Shown here: piece by piece, positions 54,319 to 64,000 of the stretch
Position numbering within the stretch: position 1 is the stretch's first letter
Layout: the number at the start of each line of letters is the position of its first letter
NCBI GenBank assembly: GCA_023410055.1
Contig: JAEYQK010000018.1
Location: 9,505 to 73,504 of the forward strand
Source: Acidobacteriota bacterium
Lineage (GTDB): Bacteria > Acidobacteriota > Terriglobia > Terriglobales > Acidobacteriaceae
Reading direction: 5' to 3'
DNA: 64,000 nt
Made by a program: the position numbers and the translations under genes
Notes under the pieces: model-generated
Seen by the model: the letters and a program-made list of their open reading frames with translations, nothing else
The model's database searches: none
Told to the model about the DNA's origin: nothing

Positions 54319-54485
54319 CCCTGCACTTTGGATTCACGATCCAGACGGAAGTCGCAATTCAGCTTTGGAGGTTGGAACGACGGGACAAGAGATCAGAATT
54401 AGTAACGCGGCACGTACACAACTGCTCACGGATTGGGGGAGCAAAAAAATCAGACACAATCTCAGATTAGACATCATCTAAGTTC

Positions 54486-54914
54486 ATGATGGACGCTGCA
54501 GGGATTAGACGTTGTTTGGAGGGTGGCGGCTTGCGATGCACGCCGCAGCGCTATGCCGTCATGGCGTTTTTGATGGAGCACAGCGGCCATCCAACGGCGG
54601 CAGAGATCTTCTCAGCCGTGAATAGCTTGGACCCGCGCTGTTCCAGGGCTACTACCTACAACAACCTGCGGGACCTGGTGAAAGCGGGCTTGGTGCGCGA
54701 AGTAGCCGTCGAGGGCCGTGCTGCGCGCTTTGACGCCAAAGGCATGCGGCACCATCACTTCATCTGTGATCGCTGCGGTGAAGTTGAGGATATGGAGTGG
54801 TACGAAGTTCCCAGGCCAGCTTCGCGTTCTCTCGGCAAGCGCCTGGTTCGCGAATGTGAACTGATTGTGCGGGGGCTCTGCGCGAAGTGCGTTTCAAGAC
54901 GTGCTTCGCGTTGA
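54486..54914 (+). CDS. Fur/PerR-family transcriptional regulator
   Basis: A 142-aa protein. N-terminal winged helix 'LRCTPQRYAVMAFLMEHSGH', 'PRCSRATTYNNLRDLVKAGL', then the metal-binding 'HHHFICDRCGEVEDM' (CxxC) and C-terminal 'GLCAKCVSRR' (second CxxC structural zinc site). It lies 55 bases before katG, the classic PerR-KatG neighbourhood, so peroxide sensing is likely. A second ATG at 54489 is equally possible. Confidence 0.88.
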   Translation: MMDAAGIRRCLEGGGLRCTPQRYAVMAFLMEHSGHPTAAEIFSAVNSLDPRCSRATTYNNLRDLVKAGLVREVAVEGRAARFDAKGMRHHHFICDRCGEVEDMEWYEVPRPASRSLGKRLVRECELIVRGLCAKCVSRRASR

Positions 54915-54969
54915 AAATAGAGGACACAGGGATTGAGAGTTTTCGGGCTCATACGTAGGAGAGGAACTC

Positions 54970-56136
54970 ATGAAAAAAGAACTCGCCACGGCAGTGGGGG
55001 CGACCGCCCCTCAAGAGACCTCAACAGAAGCAAAGTGCCCGGTAGCGCACGGCACCCGCAGAGGGCGGGCGAATGCGGACTGGTGGCCAAACCAGCTGGA
55101 TTTGAAGATCCTGCACCAGCACACACCTATTTCCAACCCGATGGGCAAGGAGTTCAATTACGCCCAAGAATTCCAGAGCCTTGATCTAAACGCAGTGGTC
55201 AAGGACCTCCATGCTGTAATGACCGATTCTCAGGAATGGTGGCCAGCCGACTTCGGCCACTACGGACCGCTATTCATTCGCATGGCGTGGCACAGTGCCG
55301 GCACGTACCGCATCTCCGACGGACGCGGTGGAGCTGGCTCAGGCGAACAACGCTTTGCGCCGCTCAATAGTTGGCCGGACAATGTGAACCTCGACAAGGC
55401 GCGTCGCCTGCTCTGGCCGATCAAGCAGAAGTACGGACGGAAGATTTCCTGGGCCGACCTGATGATTCTTGCGGGCAACGTGGCCTTGGAGTCAATGGGA
55501 TTCAAGACTTTCGGCTTCGGCGGCGGACGCGAGGACGTCTGGGAGTCCAGTGAAGATGTCTACTGGGGAGCCGAGGGCAAGTGGCTGGCCGACGAGCGCT
55601 ACAGCGGTGACCGCGATCTGGAGAATCCTCTGGCCGCAGTTCAAATGGGCCTGATCTATGTGAACCCGGAAGGACCCAATGGCAATCCCGATCCGATTGC
55701 CGCTGCGCGGGACATACGGGAGACTTTCGCGCGCATGGCGATGAATGACGAGGAAACCGTCGCGCTCATTGCTGGTGGTCACACCTTCGGGAAAACCCAT
55801 GGCGCAGGCGAAGCGACTTTGGTAGGACCTGAACCCGAAGCGGCACCCATCGAGGAGCAAGGCTTGGGCTGGAAGAGCAAGTTCGGTACCGGCAAAGGCA
55901 ATGACACGATCGGTAGTGGTCTGGAGGTCATCTGGACGACGACGCCGACGAAGTGGAGTAGCAACTTCTTCTGGAACCTGTTTGGCTACGAATGGGAATT
56001 GAGCAAGAGCCCGGCCGGTGCTCATCAGTGGGTACCGAAGAACGGCGCAGGCGCCGGCTTCCACTTCCGTCTTTGCAGTGTCTCTTCAATGAACCGGAGT
56101 GTACGCTCCGCAGGATACCGTTCTTGTACGGTGTAA
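54970..56136 (+). pseudogene. katG: catalase-peroxidase, truncated
   Basis: The frame encodes the N-terminal heme domain of KatG: 'FIRMAWHSAGTYRISDGRGG' with distal Arg-Trp-His, 'LMILAGNVALESMGFKTFGF' and the proximal-His 'VALIAGGHTFGKTHGAG'. Family similarity stops at about residue 363 ('SPAGAHQWVPKNGAGAG', near 56058) and 25 unrelated residues follow. Normal KatG is about 740 aa, so the C-terminal half is missing. The break coincides with the end of a truncated minus-strand gene. KatG needs its C-terminal domain, so activity is doubtful. RBS AGGAG precedes ATG 54970. Confidence 0.85.
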
Positions 56137-56318
56137 GTGAGTTCGGTTTGCCCATCACGGCTCGCGTAATTCACATTGGAAGCGGAAGGGGCAACAATCA
56201 GGGCCGGGTGGCTGCGAGATTCCGATTTCGTTTGCGAAAGACAGCAAGCTGTGGTCAAAGCCACAACGATTGCAGCACAGATTACATACTGACTACGCGA
56301 GCTATGACAAAATCCCAA
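56025..56318 (-). pseudogene. truncated secreted protein meeting katG
   Basis: From TTG 56318 (GGGAG six bases upstream) the frame encodes a hydrophobic leader ('VICAAIVVALTTACCLSQ', a possible lipobox) and a protein-like segment 'QTELTYTVQERYPAERTLRF' followed by 'IEETLQRRKWKPAPAP'. This ends at the point where katG similarity stops on the other strand (about 56060). The last residues are just the antisense of katG. The original 3' end therefore seems lost in the same event. Confidence 0.5.
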
Positions 56319-56374
56319 AGCTTTCTCCCACGTGCCATAAGAAGCGATAAGGAACCAAAAACCGGTCGCCACTG

Positions 56375-56415
56375 TCAGGCAGGCTGCGAGATTCGCTGAG
56401 TCTCGCAGCCAGCCT
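56375..56415 (-). terminator. hairpin after the Oar-like receptor gene
   Basis: CAGGC-A-GGCTGCGAGA, a 9-base loop, TCTCGCAGCC-A-GCCTG: a 15-bp stem with one mismatch. It begins 33 bases after the stop of the minus-strand receptor. A TTTTT run follows only about 20 bases later, so termination is likely but not textbook. Confidence 0.55.
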
Positions 56416-56448
56416 GAACCGGCTTGGCAACACACTGCGCTACTCTGC

Positions 56449-59400
56449 TTACCATAGCAGCTTCAAACCGAATTGCATCTCTCTCGAAGGCCGAGCCGTC
56501 GTGATGCGGCCGAAGTTGGCGTCCGTCATGGTGCTGGAAGGATTGAGGAACTGAGCGTGATTCAGCGCATTGAATGCCTCTGCGCGGAATTGCAGGTTCA
56601 TCGACTCTCTTATCGCGAACAGCTTTTCCATCCCGATGTCCCAGTTGTTAATCCCAGGACCGGTAATAATGTTCGGCCTCGAATCGCCAAAGTAGTTGGC
56701 AGCAGGCTTCGCGAAACATGACGTATCGAACCAGTAGCCGCCATTCGTGCGCACGTCCGTGCTCGTCAATGTCGACTTTCCGTCGCACAGCTGGTTGGCC
56801 CGGTAATGAGTCATCGGGTCCATGGCCGTGCTCGTAGCCGCTAATACTGAAAACGGATTTCCCTGCGAGAAAGTGGCGATGGTGTTCACGCTCCATCCAC
56901 CCACGAGTTGGTTTAATGATGAGGGAATCTCATTCAGGAACTTCTTGCCTTTGCCGAATGGCAGAGTCCATATACCACTCGCGACAAGCCGGTGAGGGAC
57001 ATTGAAGCCGGCCAACCCCTTATCGCAGCTCAGGCAGACGCCCCTCTCGTTCAAACCCACGGGCGCGCCACCCTGCACAGTGTTGGTGAGCGCTTTCGAC
57101 CAGGTGTAGTTCGCTACGAAACTCAAGTCCTTTACCTGCTGCTGGAGCTTGGCGACAAAGGCATTGTAGCTGGCGCTGCCTTCGTTGGCGGCTATGTAGA
57201 TGTATGGGAATTGCTTGTAGGGTCTGACGCTCTGATCACAGATCAGCGAGCCAGCGACGGAACAGTCATCCGCATTCCAGCGGATCGGCAGTTTGCGCGA
57301 TTGCGAACCGATATAGTCGACTTCCGCCAGCGTGTTCTTGCCGAACGTGTGCTGCAACGCCATGCTCCATTGCTGGATGTACGGCGTTCTCAACTTGGTG
57401 TCGAGAGCGAAGAGTGTTCCCGAAACGTTCTGCGCGAACTCGGGAGTGATCGGCACTTGCGACATCGCCGGAAACGTATTAACGCCCAGCAAGTAGGTTG
57501 GCATGGGTTGGCTAGGATTATTCGTGATCGACTGAACGATCGAGACGCCCGGTGCCGTGATCGCAAATAGGTCATAGAGTGCGGTGACCGGGGGATAGTA
57601 GACTCCTGCTCCCGCTCGTATCACGGTTCCATTCCAGAAGTGAGGCTGCCAGGAGATCCCAACACGGGGAGAGAAGTTGTTCAGATCAATGCTATAGATC
57701 TCCGGGCTGACCTGGCCGAGGGCGGCATAGAGCACCTTTCCGGTGTTGAAATCGAATGCATGCGGATACTTGCTGTCACTCCCGACCGCGTTCGGAGGAG
57801 TGTTCATGTTCCAACTGAGCCCGAGGTTGATGGTGACGTTGGGTCGAATCTTCCACGTGTCTTGAGCATATGGAACGACCTCGGTCCAGCGGAAATGCGT
57901 TCGCGGCATGGACGTAACGCTTCCATTCTTCGGCATACCCAGAAGGAAGTCCGCGAACGAGCTGCCCGTACCGGCTACAGGCAAAAGCTTTCCGGTAGCA
58001 TCGGGTGCGAGTTGCGCCGTGTAGATCGAGCTGAACCATACGCCGCCGCGCGAATAGAAGTTGGAGCTTTCCTGCACCGTGCGAACGTATCGGAGGTCAC
58101 CGCCGAACTTAAGCTCGTGGTTTCCTTTCACAACACTAAGTGACTCGTGCATCTGGTATTGGTTGTCGATGTTGCCGATCAGGCCTTGGTTCCGTCCGAA
58201 CGAAGGGTTCTGAGGATTCGTCGAAGAGGCGAAGCCATCAAGGAAGATTCCCGGCACTCCATTCGGGTCTGCGGTCCCGGTGAAACCCAGGTCTTTCTGT
58301 ATTCCGGGTACGTTGTCGCCGGAATAGAACACCAACGGGCGTACCAACCCGATACCGAACTGATTCACGATACTCGGTGTCAGGCTGCTGACCACTTGTA
58401 CCATCGCGACATCGGTGGTGAGCGGATAGCTATAACCACCGCTGGGGAAGAGCGTTCCGTTCACCGTCGGTGAATTCTCATGGACGTACTGCGTGAAGAG
58501 CGTATGTTTCTGGTTCAGAACGTAGTCGACTCTGCCGCCGTACTGATCGTAGTTATCAATCGTCTTCGGATTCCCGGCGAGGTTCATCGGACCGTAGTGA
58601 GTTGCGGGTACGTAGTAGGCGAGCAGCGCCTTCGACATCGCGTTGATGCGGTCTTGCGGAATGATGTTCCCGACGAATGGCTGCCGCATGCCGGTGGCCA
58701 GATCGTACGTTGCAGGATCGTAGAGTTGGATCGGTGTTGGCAGACGGAGCAACTCGGAGAAGTCTCCCTTGAACATATCCGCAGTCGGGGCTGTGACGGT
58801 GACATTGTCGGCACGAAGCTGGCGACGGCCCTCGTAATGCGCGAAAAAGAACATCTTGTTCTGTCGGATCGGTCCGCCCACGGCGGCACCAAACTGGTTG
58901 CGACGAAATGCTCCAGGCTTCGCACCCTTGTCGAAATAGTTTCTGGCATCGAACGCGCCGTTGCGAATGAACTCGAAGACCTCTCCGTGTAACTTGTTGC
59001 CACCAGATTTCGTGACCACGCTGACAGTGCCGGCGCTACTGGAGCCTTCCGAAGGCAGGAAGAATCCCTGGTGGATCTTGAACTGATCAATCGCCGAAAC
59101 CGACATATTCATCGAAGACTGACCGAGGCGGGTTCCCGCTGTTGACATTCCATTGATGGTGTATCCGGTGAGATCCTGCTCATTGCCGTTGATGATGATG
59201 GTGCGATCTGCGTGCCCCACCTGAAGAGTGGCGAAATCGGACGATGTCGGACCAGCGTCCTGTGCAGCCCCAGAGAGCAGTCCCAATTGCAGGAAATTAC
59301 GGCCGTTCAGCGGCAACTGCTGAACACTGACTTGGTCGATCAATGTGCCTAGCTCGTTTGAGGTTGGTTCAAGAAGAGCTATGGAGCCGTCCGCTTCCAC

Positions 59401-59760
59401 TATGACACTCTCTGAGGTCGCACCAACGTCCAGAACTATATCCTGGGTCACGCGTTGGGAAACCGTGACTCTGAAGTCCGCGATCGAATGTGCCTTGAAT
59501 CCTTCCTTCGAGACTTGCAGCGTATACAGTCCTGGCGCGACGGATGGAAACACATACGTGCCGGTGTCATTGGTAGTTGTGACTGACTGCGCTCCCGTGT
59601 CCCGGTTAACGAGAGTAACTTTCGAGCCAGTCAGAACATAATGAGTTTTATCTTGGACCGTACCTTCCACAACTGATTTGTTGGATTGACCAAAAATACG
59701 AAGCGTGAAAGTACCGAACACACACACGCTAAGCGCAATCATCAGGGCGAGTCGGCGCAT
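56449..59760 (-). CDS. Oar-like TonB-dependent receptor
   Basis: About 1103 aa. Signal peptide (LALMIALSVCVFGTFTLRIFG), carboxypeptidase-regulatory-like domain ('VVEGTVQDKTHYVLTGSKVT', residues ~28-105), a plug with 'VQQLPLNGRNFLQLGLLSG' and 'IHQGFFLPSEGSSSAGTVSV', then a very long barrel ending in Trp. This is the large 'Oar/TonB carboxypeptidase-like' type that is expanded in Acidobacteriota. ATG 59760 was chosen because the signal peptide begins there; an ATG 12 codons earlier is also in frame. Substrate unknown; probably a polymer or oligosaccharide by family habit. It is divergent from the AhpD-like gene. Confidence 0.88.
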   Translation of the reverse strand: MRRLALMIALSVCVFGTFTLRIFGQSNKSVVEGTVQDKTHYVLTGSKVTLVNRDTGAQSVTTTNDTGTYVFPSVAPGLYTLQVSKEGFKAHSIADFRVTVSQRVTQDIVLDVGATSESVIVEADGSIALLEPTSNELGTLIDQVSVQQLPLNGRNFLQLGLLSGAAQDAGPTSSDFATLQVGHADRTIIINGNEQDLTGYTINGMSTAGTRLGQSSMNMSVSAIDQFKIHQGFFLPSEGSSSAGTVSVVTKSGGNKLHGEVFEFIRNGAFDARNYFDKGAKPGAFRRNQFGAAVGGPIRQNKMFFFAHYEGRRQLRADNVTVTAPTADMFKGDFSELLRLPTPIQLYDPATYDLATGMRQPFVGNIIPQDRINAMSKALLAYYVPATHYGPMNLAGNPKTIDNYDQYGGRVDYVLNQKHTLFTQYVHENSPTVNGTLFPSGGYSYPLTTDVAMVQVVSSLTPSIVNQFGIGLVRPLVFYSGDNVPGIQKDLGFTGTADPNGVPGIFLDGFASSTNPQNPSFGRNQGLIGNIDNQYQMHESLSVVKGNHELKFGGDLRYVRTVQESSNFYSRGGVWFSSIYTAQLAPDATGKLLPVAGTGSSFADFLLGMPKNGSVTSMPRTHFRWTEVVPYAQDTWKIRPNVTINLGLSWNMNTPPNAVGSDSKYPHAFDFNTGKVLYAALGQVSPEIYSIDLNNFSPRVGISWQPHFWNGTVIRAGAGVYYPPVTALYDLFAITAPGVSIVQSITNNPSQPMPTYLLGVNTFPAMSQVPITPEFAQNVSGTLFALDTKLRTPYIQQWSMALQHTFGKNTLAEVDYIGSQSRKLPIRWNADDCSVAGSLICDQSVRPYKQFPYIYIAANEGSASYNAFVAKLQQQVKDLSFVANYTWSKALTNTVQGGAPVGLNERGVCLSCDKGLAGFNVPHRLVASGIWTLPFGKGKKFLNEIPSSLNQLVGGWSVNTIATFSQGNPFSVLAATSTAMDPMTHYRANQLCDGKSTLTSTDVRTNGGYWFDTSCFAKPAANYFGDSRPNIITGPGINNWDIGMEKLFAIRESMNLQFRAEAFNALNHAQFLNPSSTMTDANFGRITTARPSREMQFGLKLLW

Positions 59761-60020
59761 CGCAATCTCCTCGTGTCTTGCCTGCGATAACACCACCGGG
59801 GCAATGTATCGCTTGAGACAACGCGACCAGATTAGTATTAGGGCGTCAACGAACGTGGGTTGTTGGGGCCTTGGCTGTGGATAGTACTCAGGTGAACTCT
59901 GCCGGGCAATAATGTCGATGTACTAATCTGGAAATACTTAGCGAGTGTTTGCGAAGTGCTTAGATCTAGTACTTTCCCATTACTGCGCTGAACAGGGGTC
60001 TTTCGATATGCTGCACACCT

Positions 60021-60620
60021 ATGACTTGGATCAAGACCGTTCCGCTCTCGGAAGCGAATGAAAGCCTGCTGCGTGCACTGGAGTCGCAGCGTGCTCTTTA
60101 TCCGAAAGAGTACGCCACTCCCGTGTTTCAGACCGATGATGAACTCGCGGGTATCGTGGCTTCGCACAGCCTGATCCCCGATGCCCTGTTTCACGCTTTC
60201 TCGACCTTCGGAGCACTCATGTCGCCCGAGTTGCCGCTTACTCGCCGCCAGCACGAGATGATTACGACGATGGTTTCGGTGACGAACCGTTGCTTCTATT
60301 GAATCGAGTCGCACGCAGAGTTTCTGCGTAGGGTGACCCTAGATGAGGAACTGGTTGCAGCGTTGCGGCAAGACCACACGAAAGCGGCAATCTCTGAGCA
60401 AGATCGCGCAATGCTCGACTACGTCGTCAAGCTTACCAAGGATGCCACGCAGTGTTCGCGAGACGACCACGATCGCCTGCGGTCGGTGGGCTTCGACGAC
60501 CGTGGAATTCTGCAGATTACCCTCATCGCGAGCTGGTTCAACTACATCAATCGAGTCGCGGACGCGCTGGGCGTCGGACGCGATCTGAGAACAGACCGAC
60601 TGGTCAGGCAGCCGCGCTAG
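60021..60620 (+). CDS. AhpD-like / carboxymuconolactone decarboxylase family protein, candidate selenoprotein with in-frame TGA
   Basis: A single reading frame of 199 sense codons interrupted by one TGA at 60300-60302. Before it: 'YATPVFQTDDELAGIVASHS', 'LPLTRRQHEMITTMVSVTNR'. Across it: C-F-Y-(TGA)-I-E-S-H. Family members carry CxxC followed by H three residues later, so TGA stands precisely at the second, peroxidatic Cys. Downstream frame ('AMLDYVVKLTKDA', 'FDDRGILQITLIASWFNYIN') is a normal family C-terminus, so no frameshift is involved. A hairpin at 60313-60329 fits a bacterial SECIS element. The protein would be a redox or peroxidase-related enzyme. If TGA is a stop, the gene is a pseudogene. 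Confidence 0.7.
60313..60329 (+). promoter_or_regulatory. candidate bacterial SECIS hairpin
   Basis: ACGCAG (60313-60318), loop AGTTT, CTGCGT (60324-60329), a perfect 6-bp stem (7 bp if A-T closes). The loop starts 16 bases after the TGA, inside the window known for bacterial SECIS elements, and has G at the second loop position, which SelB recognises. No conserved bulged U was verified. Confidence 0.5.
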
Positions 60621-61868
60621 AAGAACGCGAAAGAAATCCACATGAAGCAGCTTGCCGTAACAGCATCCGAGCCGAGCGAGTTTGATCTCAACTACTACGG
60701 CTGGCGAGTGGTTCTAGCAGCCTGTCTCGGAGTGATGGCAGGATTCGGCTCACTCTTTGTCTACACATTTTCAGTTTTCGTGAAGCCGCTCGCAGGCACG
60801 TTAGGATGGAGTCGTGAAGCGATTTCGAGCGGATTTGCAATCGCCGCCGTAACCCTTGGTTTTGTCTCGCCATTGTTGGGCCGCTGGATCGATCGCTTTG
60901 GCCCGCGTCGGATCATTCTTCCATGCATGACGATCTACGTCTGCGCTATCGCATCGTTGTCACTTCTTCGCTCCGGGGTGTGGCAGTTTTATGTGACCTG
61001 TTTTGTGCTCGGTTTGGTTGGAAATGGCGCGGCCCATCTGGCTTACTCGCGGTCGATCTCCACCTGGTTTCAGCGAGGGCTGGGAACAGCACTGGCTTTC
61101 GTGATGGTCGGAGCGGGCCTGGGCGCAATGATCTTTCCCGTGGCCGCAGAATTCATCATCGGCCGATGGGGCTGGCGAGCGGCCTACGCATCCCTTGGCG
61201 GCCTGGCCCTGTTACTCGGCTTGCCGCTCAGTTGGTACTACATTCGCGACCGGCAGACGACCGAACGACACCAGGTCGCACCGGAGAGTGCCTCGGGCGC
61301 ACCCTGGCGCGAAGGACTGCTCTCTTTTGCGTTCTGGATCATCACGGCAATTCTCTTCGTGAGTTCGATCAGCATGAACGGTGCAATCACTCACCTTTCG
61401 GCGCTGCTGACGGACAGAGGCATCACAGCCACCGACGCGGCGCTTTGTGCATCGATTCTTGGCGGCTCAAGTCTGCTCGGCAGGATCTTTGTGGGACGGC
61501 TACTGGACCAATTCTTCGGCCCTCGCATCGCGTTCGCGATCAATGTTATTACCGCATTGGGTATTTTTCTCCTGGCTCGCGCAACCAGTCTTCTCTGGGG
61601 ATCATTTGCTGCCGCCCTGATTGGCGTCGGTGCCGGGGGCGAAGCCGCCATCACACCGTATTTGTTGACACGATATTTTGGCCTGCGCGCCTTCTCCACT
61701 CTTTACGGTCTCACCTGGACGTTTTATGCAGCTGCGGGAGCAATAGGCCCGATCATTCTTGGACGCACATTTGATGTGACCGGCTCCTATGCCTCCTTAT
61801 TAACCGTGCTCGCAAGTGCGTTAGCGTTGGCAGCAATCGGCAATCTTCTTCTACCACCATATTCAGAC

Positions 61869-63637
<1,769 letters not shown>

Positions 63638-63653
<16 letters not shown>

Positions 63654-63841
63654 ACCCTCACCTCGTCTCGGTTGCTACCATTTTGCACCAACTCGCGCTC
63701 CCATCGGTCGAGCAGCAGGAAAAAGTCGATCAGTTGATGCAGATCCTCACTACTGAGCAAGATTCCCGCGACGAAGTCTTCGGCTGATACTTGCTGGATG
63801 TGGTCGTTGCAGTCTTCAGGACTGACGTTGCGATTCTCCAT
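63638..63841 (-). CDS. small protein upstream of the recombinase
   Basis: A 67-aa acidic ORF ('VSPEDCNDHIQQVSAEDFVA', 'LLSSEDLHQLIDFFLLLDRW') that overlaps the recombinase start by 16 bases on the same strand, suggesting translational coupling. It is protein-like in composition. Function unknown; possibly an accessory of the mobile element. Confidence 0.5.
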
Positions 63842-63974
63842 GGCACCCTGCTCGTGAACCGTCCTCGGTTGGCCAGAGGACAGGAAATGGAGTGGGTAAA
63901 GGGGAATGGGAAAGGGGTGATGGGTTAAGGGAAGGGGCTCCGCCCTGTGGCTCCTCTTTGTTTTTGCCCGTGCA

Positions 63975-63998
63975 GTGGCGGGCTTGAAAGCCCGCCAC
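63975..63998. repeat. GC-rich palindrome at the right window edge
   Basis: GTGGCGGGCTT-GA-AAGCCCGCCAC, a perfect 11-bp stem with a 2-base loop. REP-like dispersed palindrome or terminator; cannot be decided within the window. Confidence 0.5.
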
Positions 63999-64000
63999 AG

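Noticed and set aside
56992..58992. Several long plus-strand ORFs (56992-57570, 57640-58143, 58480-58992)
   Set aside because: They lie antisense inside the Oar-like receptor, whose protein is clearly real over the same bases; no start context or motif of their own.
60290..60340. Frameshift explanation for the split AhpD-like ORF
   Set aside because: The two halves are in the same frame and separated only by one TGA codon, so no insertion or deletion is needed.
63816..63998. 60-codon minus-strand ORF at the right edge
   Set aside because: Pro/Ser-rich low-complexity translation of a repeat-rich region containing the palindrome.

Overview
The window looks like a chromosomal segment of a soil bacterium of the Acidobacteriota (Terriglobia-like). 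The main hints are three TonB-dependent receptors, at least two with N-terminal carboxypeptidase-regulatory-like domains (one a 1.1-kaa Oar-like protein), small CxxC/H-type zinc proteins and the overall gene style. This is inference from protein families, not a taxonomic measurement.

Layout. (1) 3-5282: a tight operon of a TonB-dependent receptor (5' end outside the window), an ECF-transporter S component, a SAM methyltransferase, a deoxyhypusine-synthase-like enzyme, and ECF T and A components. It looks like an uptake and modification pathway for an unknown small molecule. (2) 5294-7124: a sigma-factor-like/zinc-finger pair, a lipoprotein and a small zinc-finger-like protein. (3) 7550-26022: an 18.5-kb DNA phosphorothioation-type defence island in one orientation: DUF4007 protein, 1150-aa P-loop ATPase, DndC/BrxP-like PAPS-reductase-family protein, GIY-YIG-like protein, DndB-like DGQHR protein, a 55-aa ORF, DptF/DptG/DptH-like restriction proteins, a phosphorothioation-associated methyltransferase and an orphan protein. 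DndA, DndD and DndE are not seen; the modification half seems to be replaced by the DUF4007/ATPase/PAPS-reductase trio.

(4) 26440-52510: a vitamin B12 regulon with four cobalamin riboswitches. Plus strand: one before GTP-dependent PEPCK and an AspT/YidE-type transporter, and one before cobU-btuB-btuFDC-kinase-cobQ-cbiB-cobD-cobT-cobS-cobC. Minus strand: one before metE, a PfaD/nitronate-monooxygenase-like flavoprotein and a core-MetE-like protein, and one before nrdD-nrdG-cbiZ. The logic fits B12 economy: B12-independent isoenzymes (MetE, class III ribonucleotide reductase) are made when B12 is scarce, together with corrinoid import, salvage (CbiZ) and nucleotide-loop assembly. No corrin-ring synthesis genes are seen, so the cell probably remodels imported corrinoids.

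(5) 53168-64000: an M50-like membrane protein, a PerR/Fur regulator beside a truncated katG that meets a truncated minus-strand gene, a large Oar-like TonB receptor, an AhpD-like protein whose second active-site Cys codon is TGA with a hairpin resembling a bacterial SECIS element (candidate selenoprotein), an MFS transporter, and the end of a mobile element: a large serine recombinase whose reading frame runs through a tRNA 3'-end fragment.

The strongest candidates for something new are the non-canonical phosphorothioation island, the candidate selenoprotein, and the TonB/ECF/deoxyhypusine-synthase-like operon.
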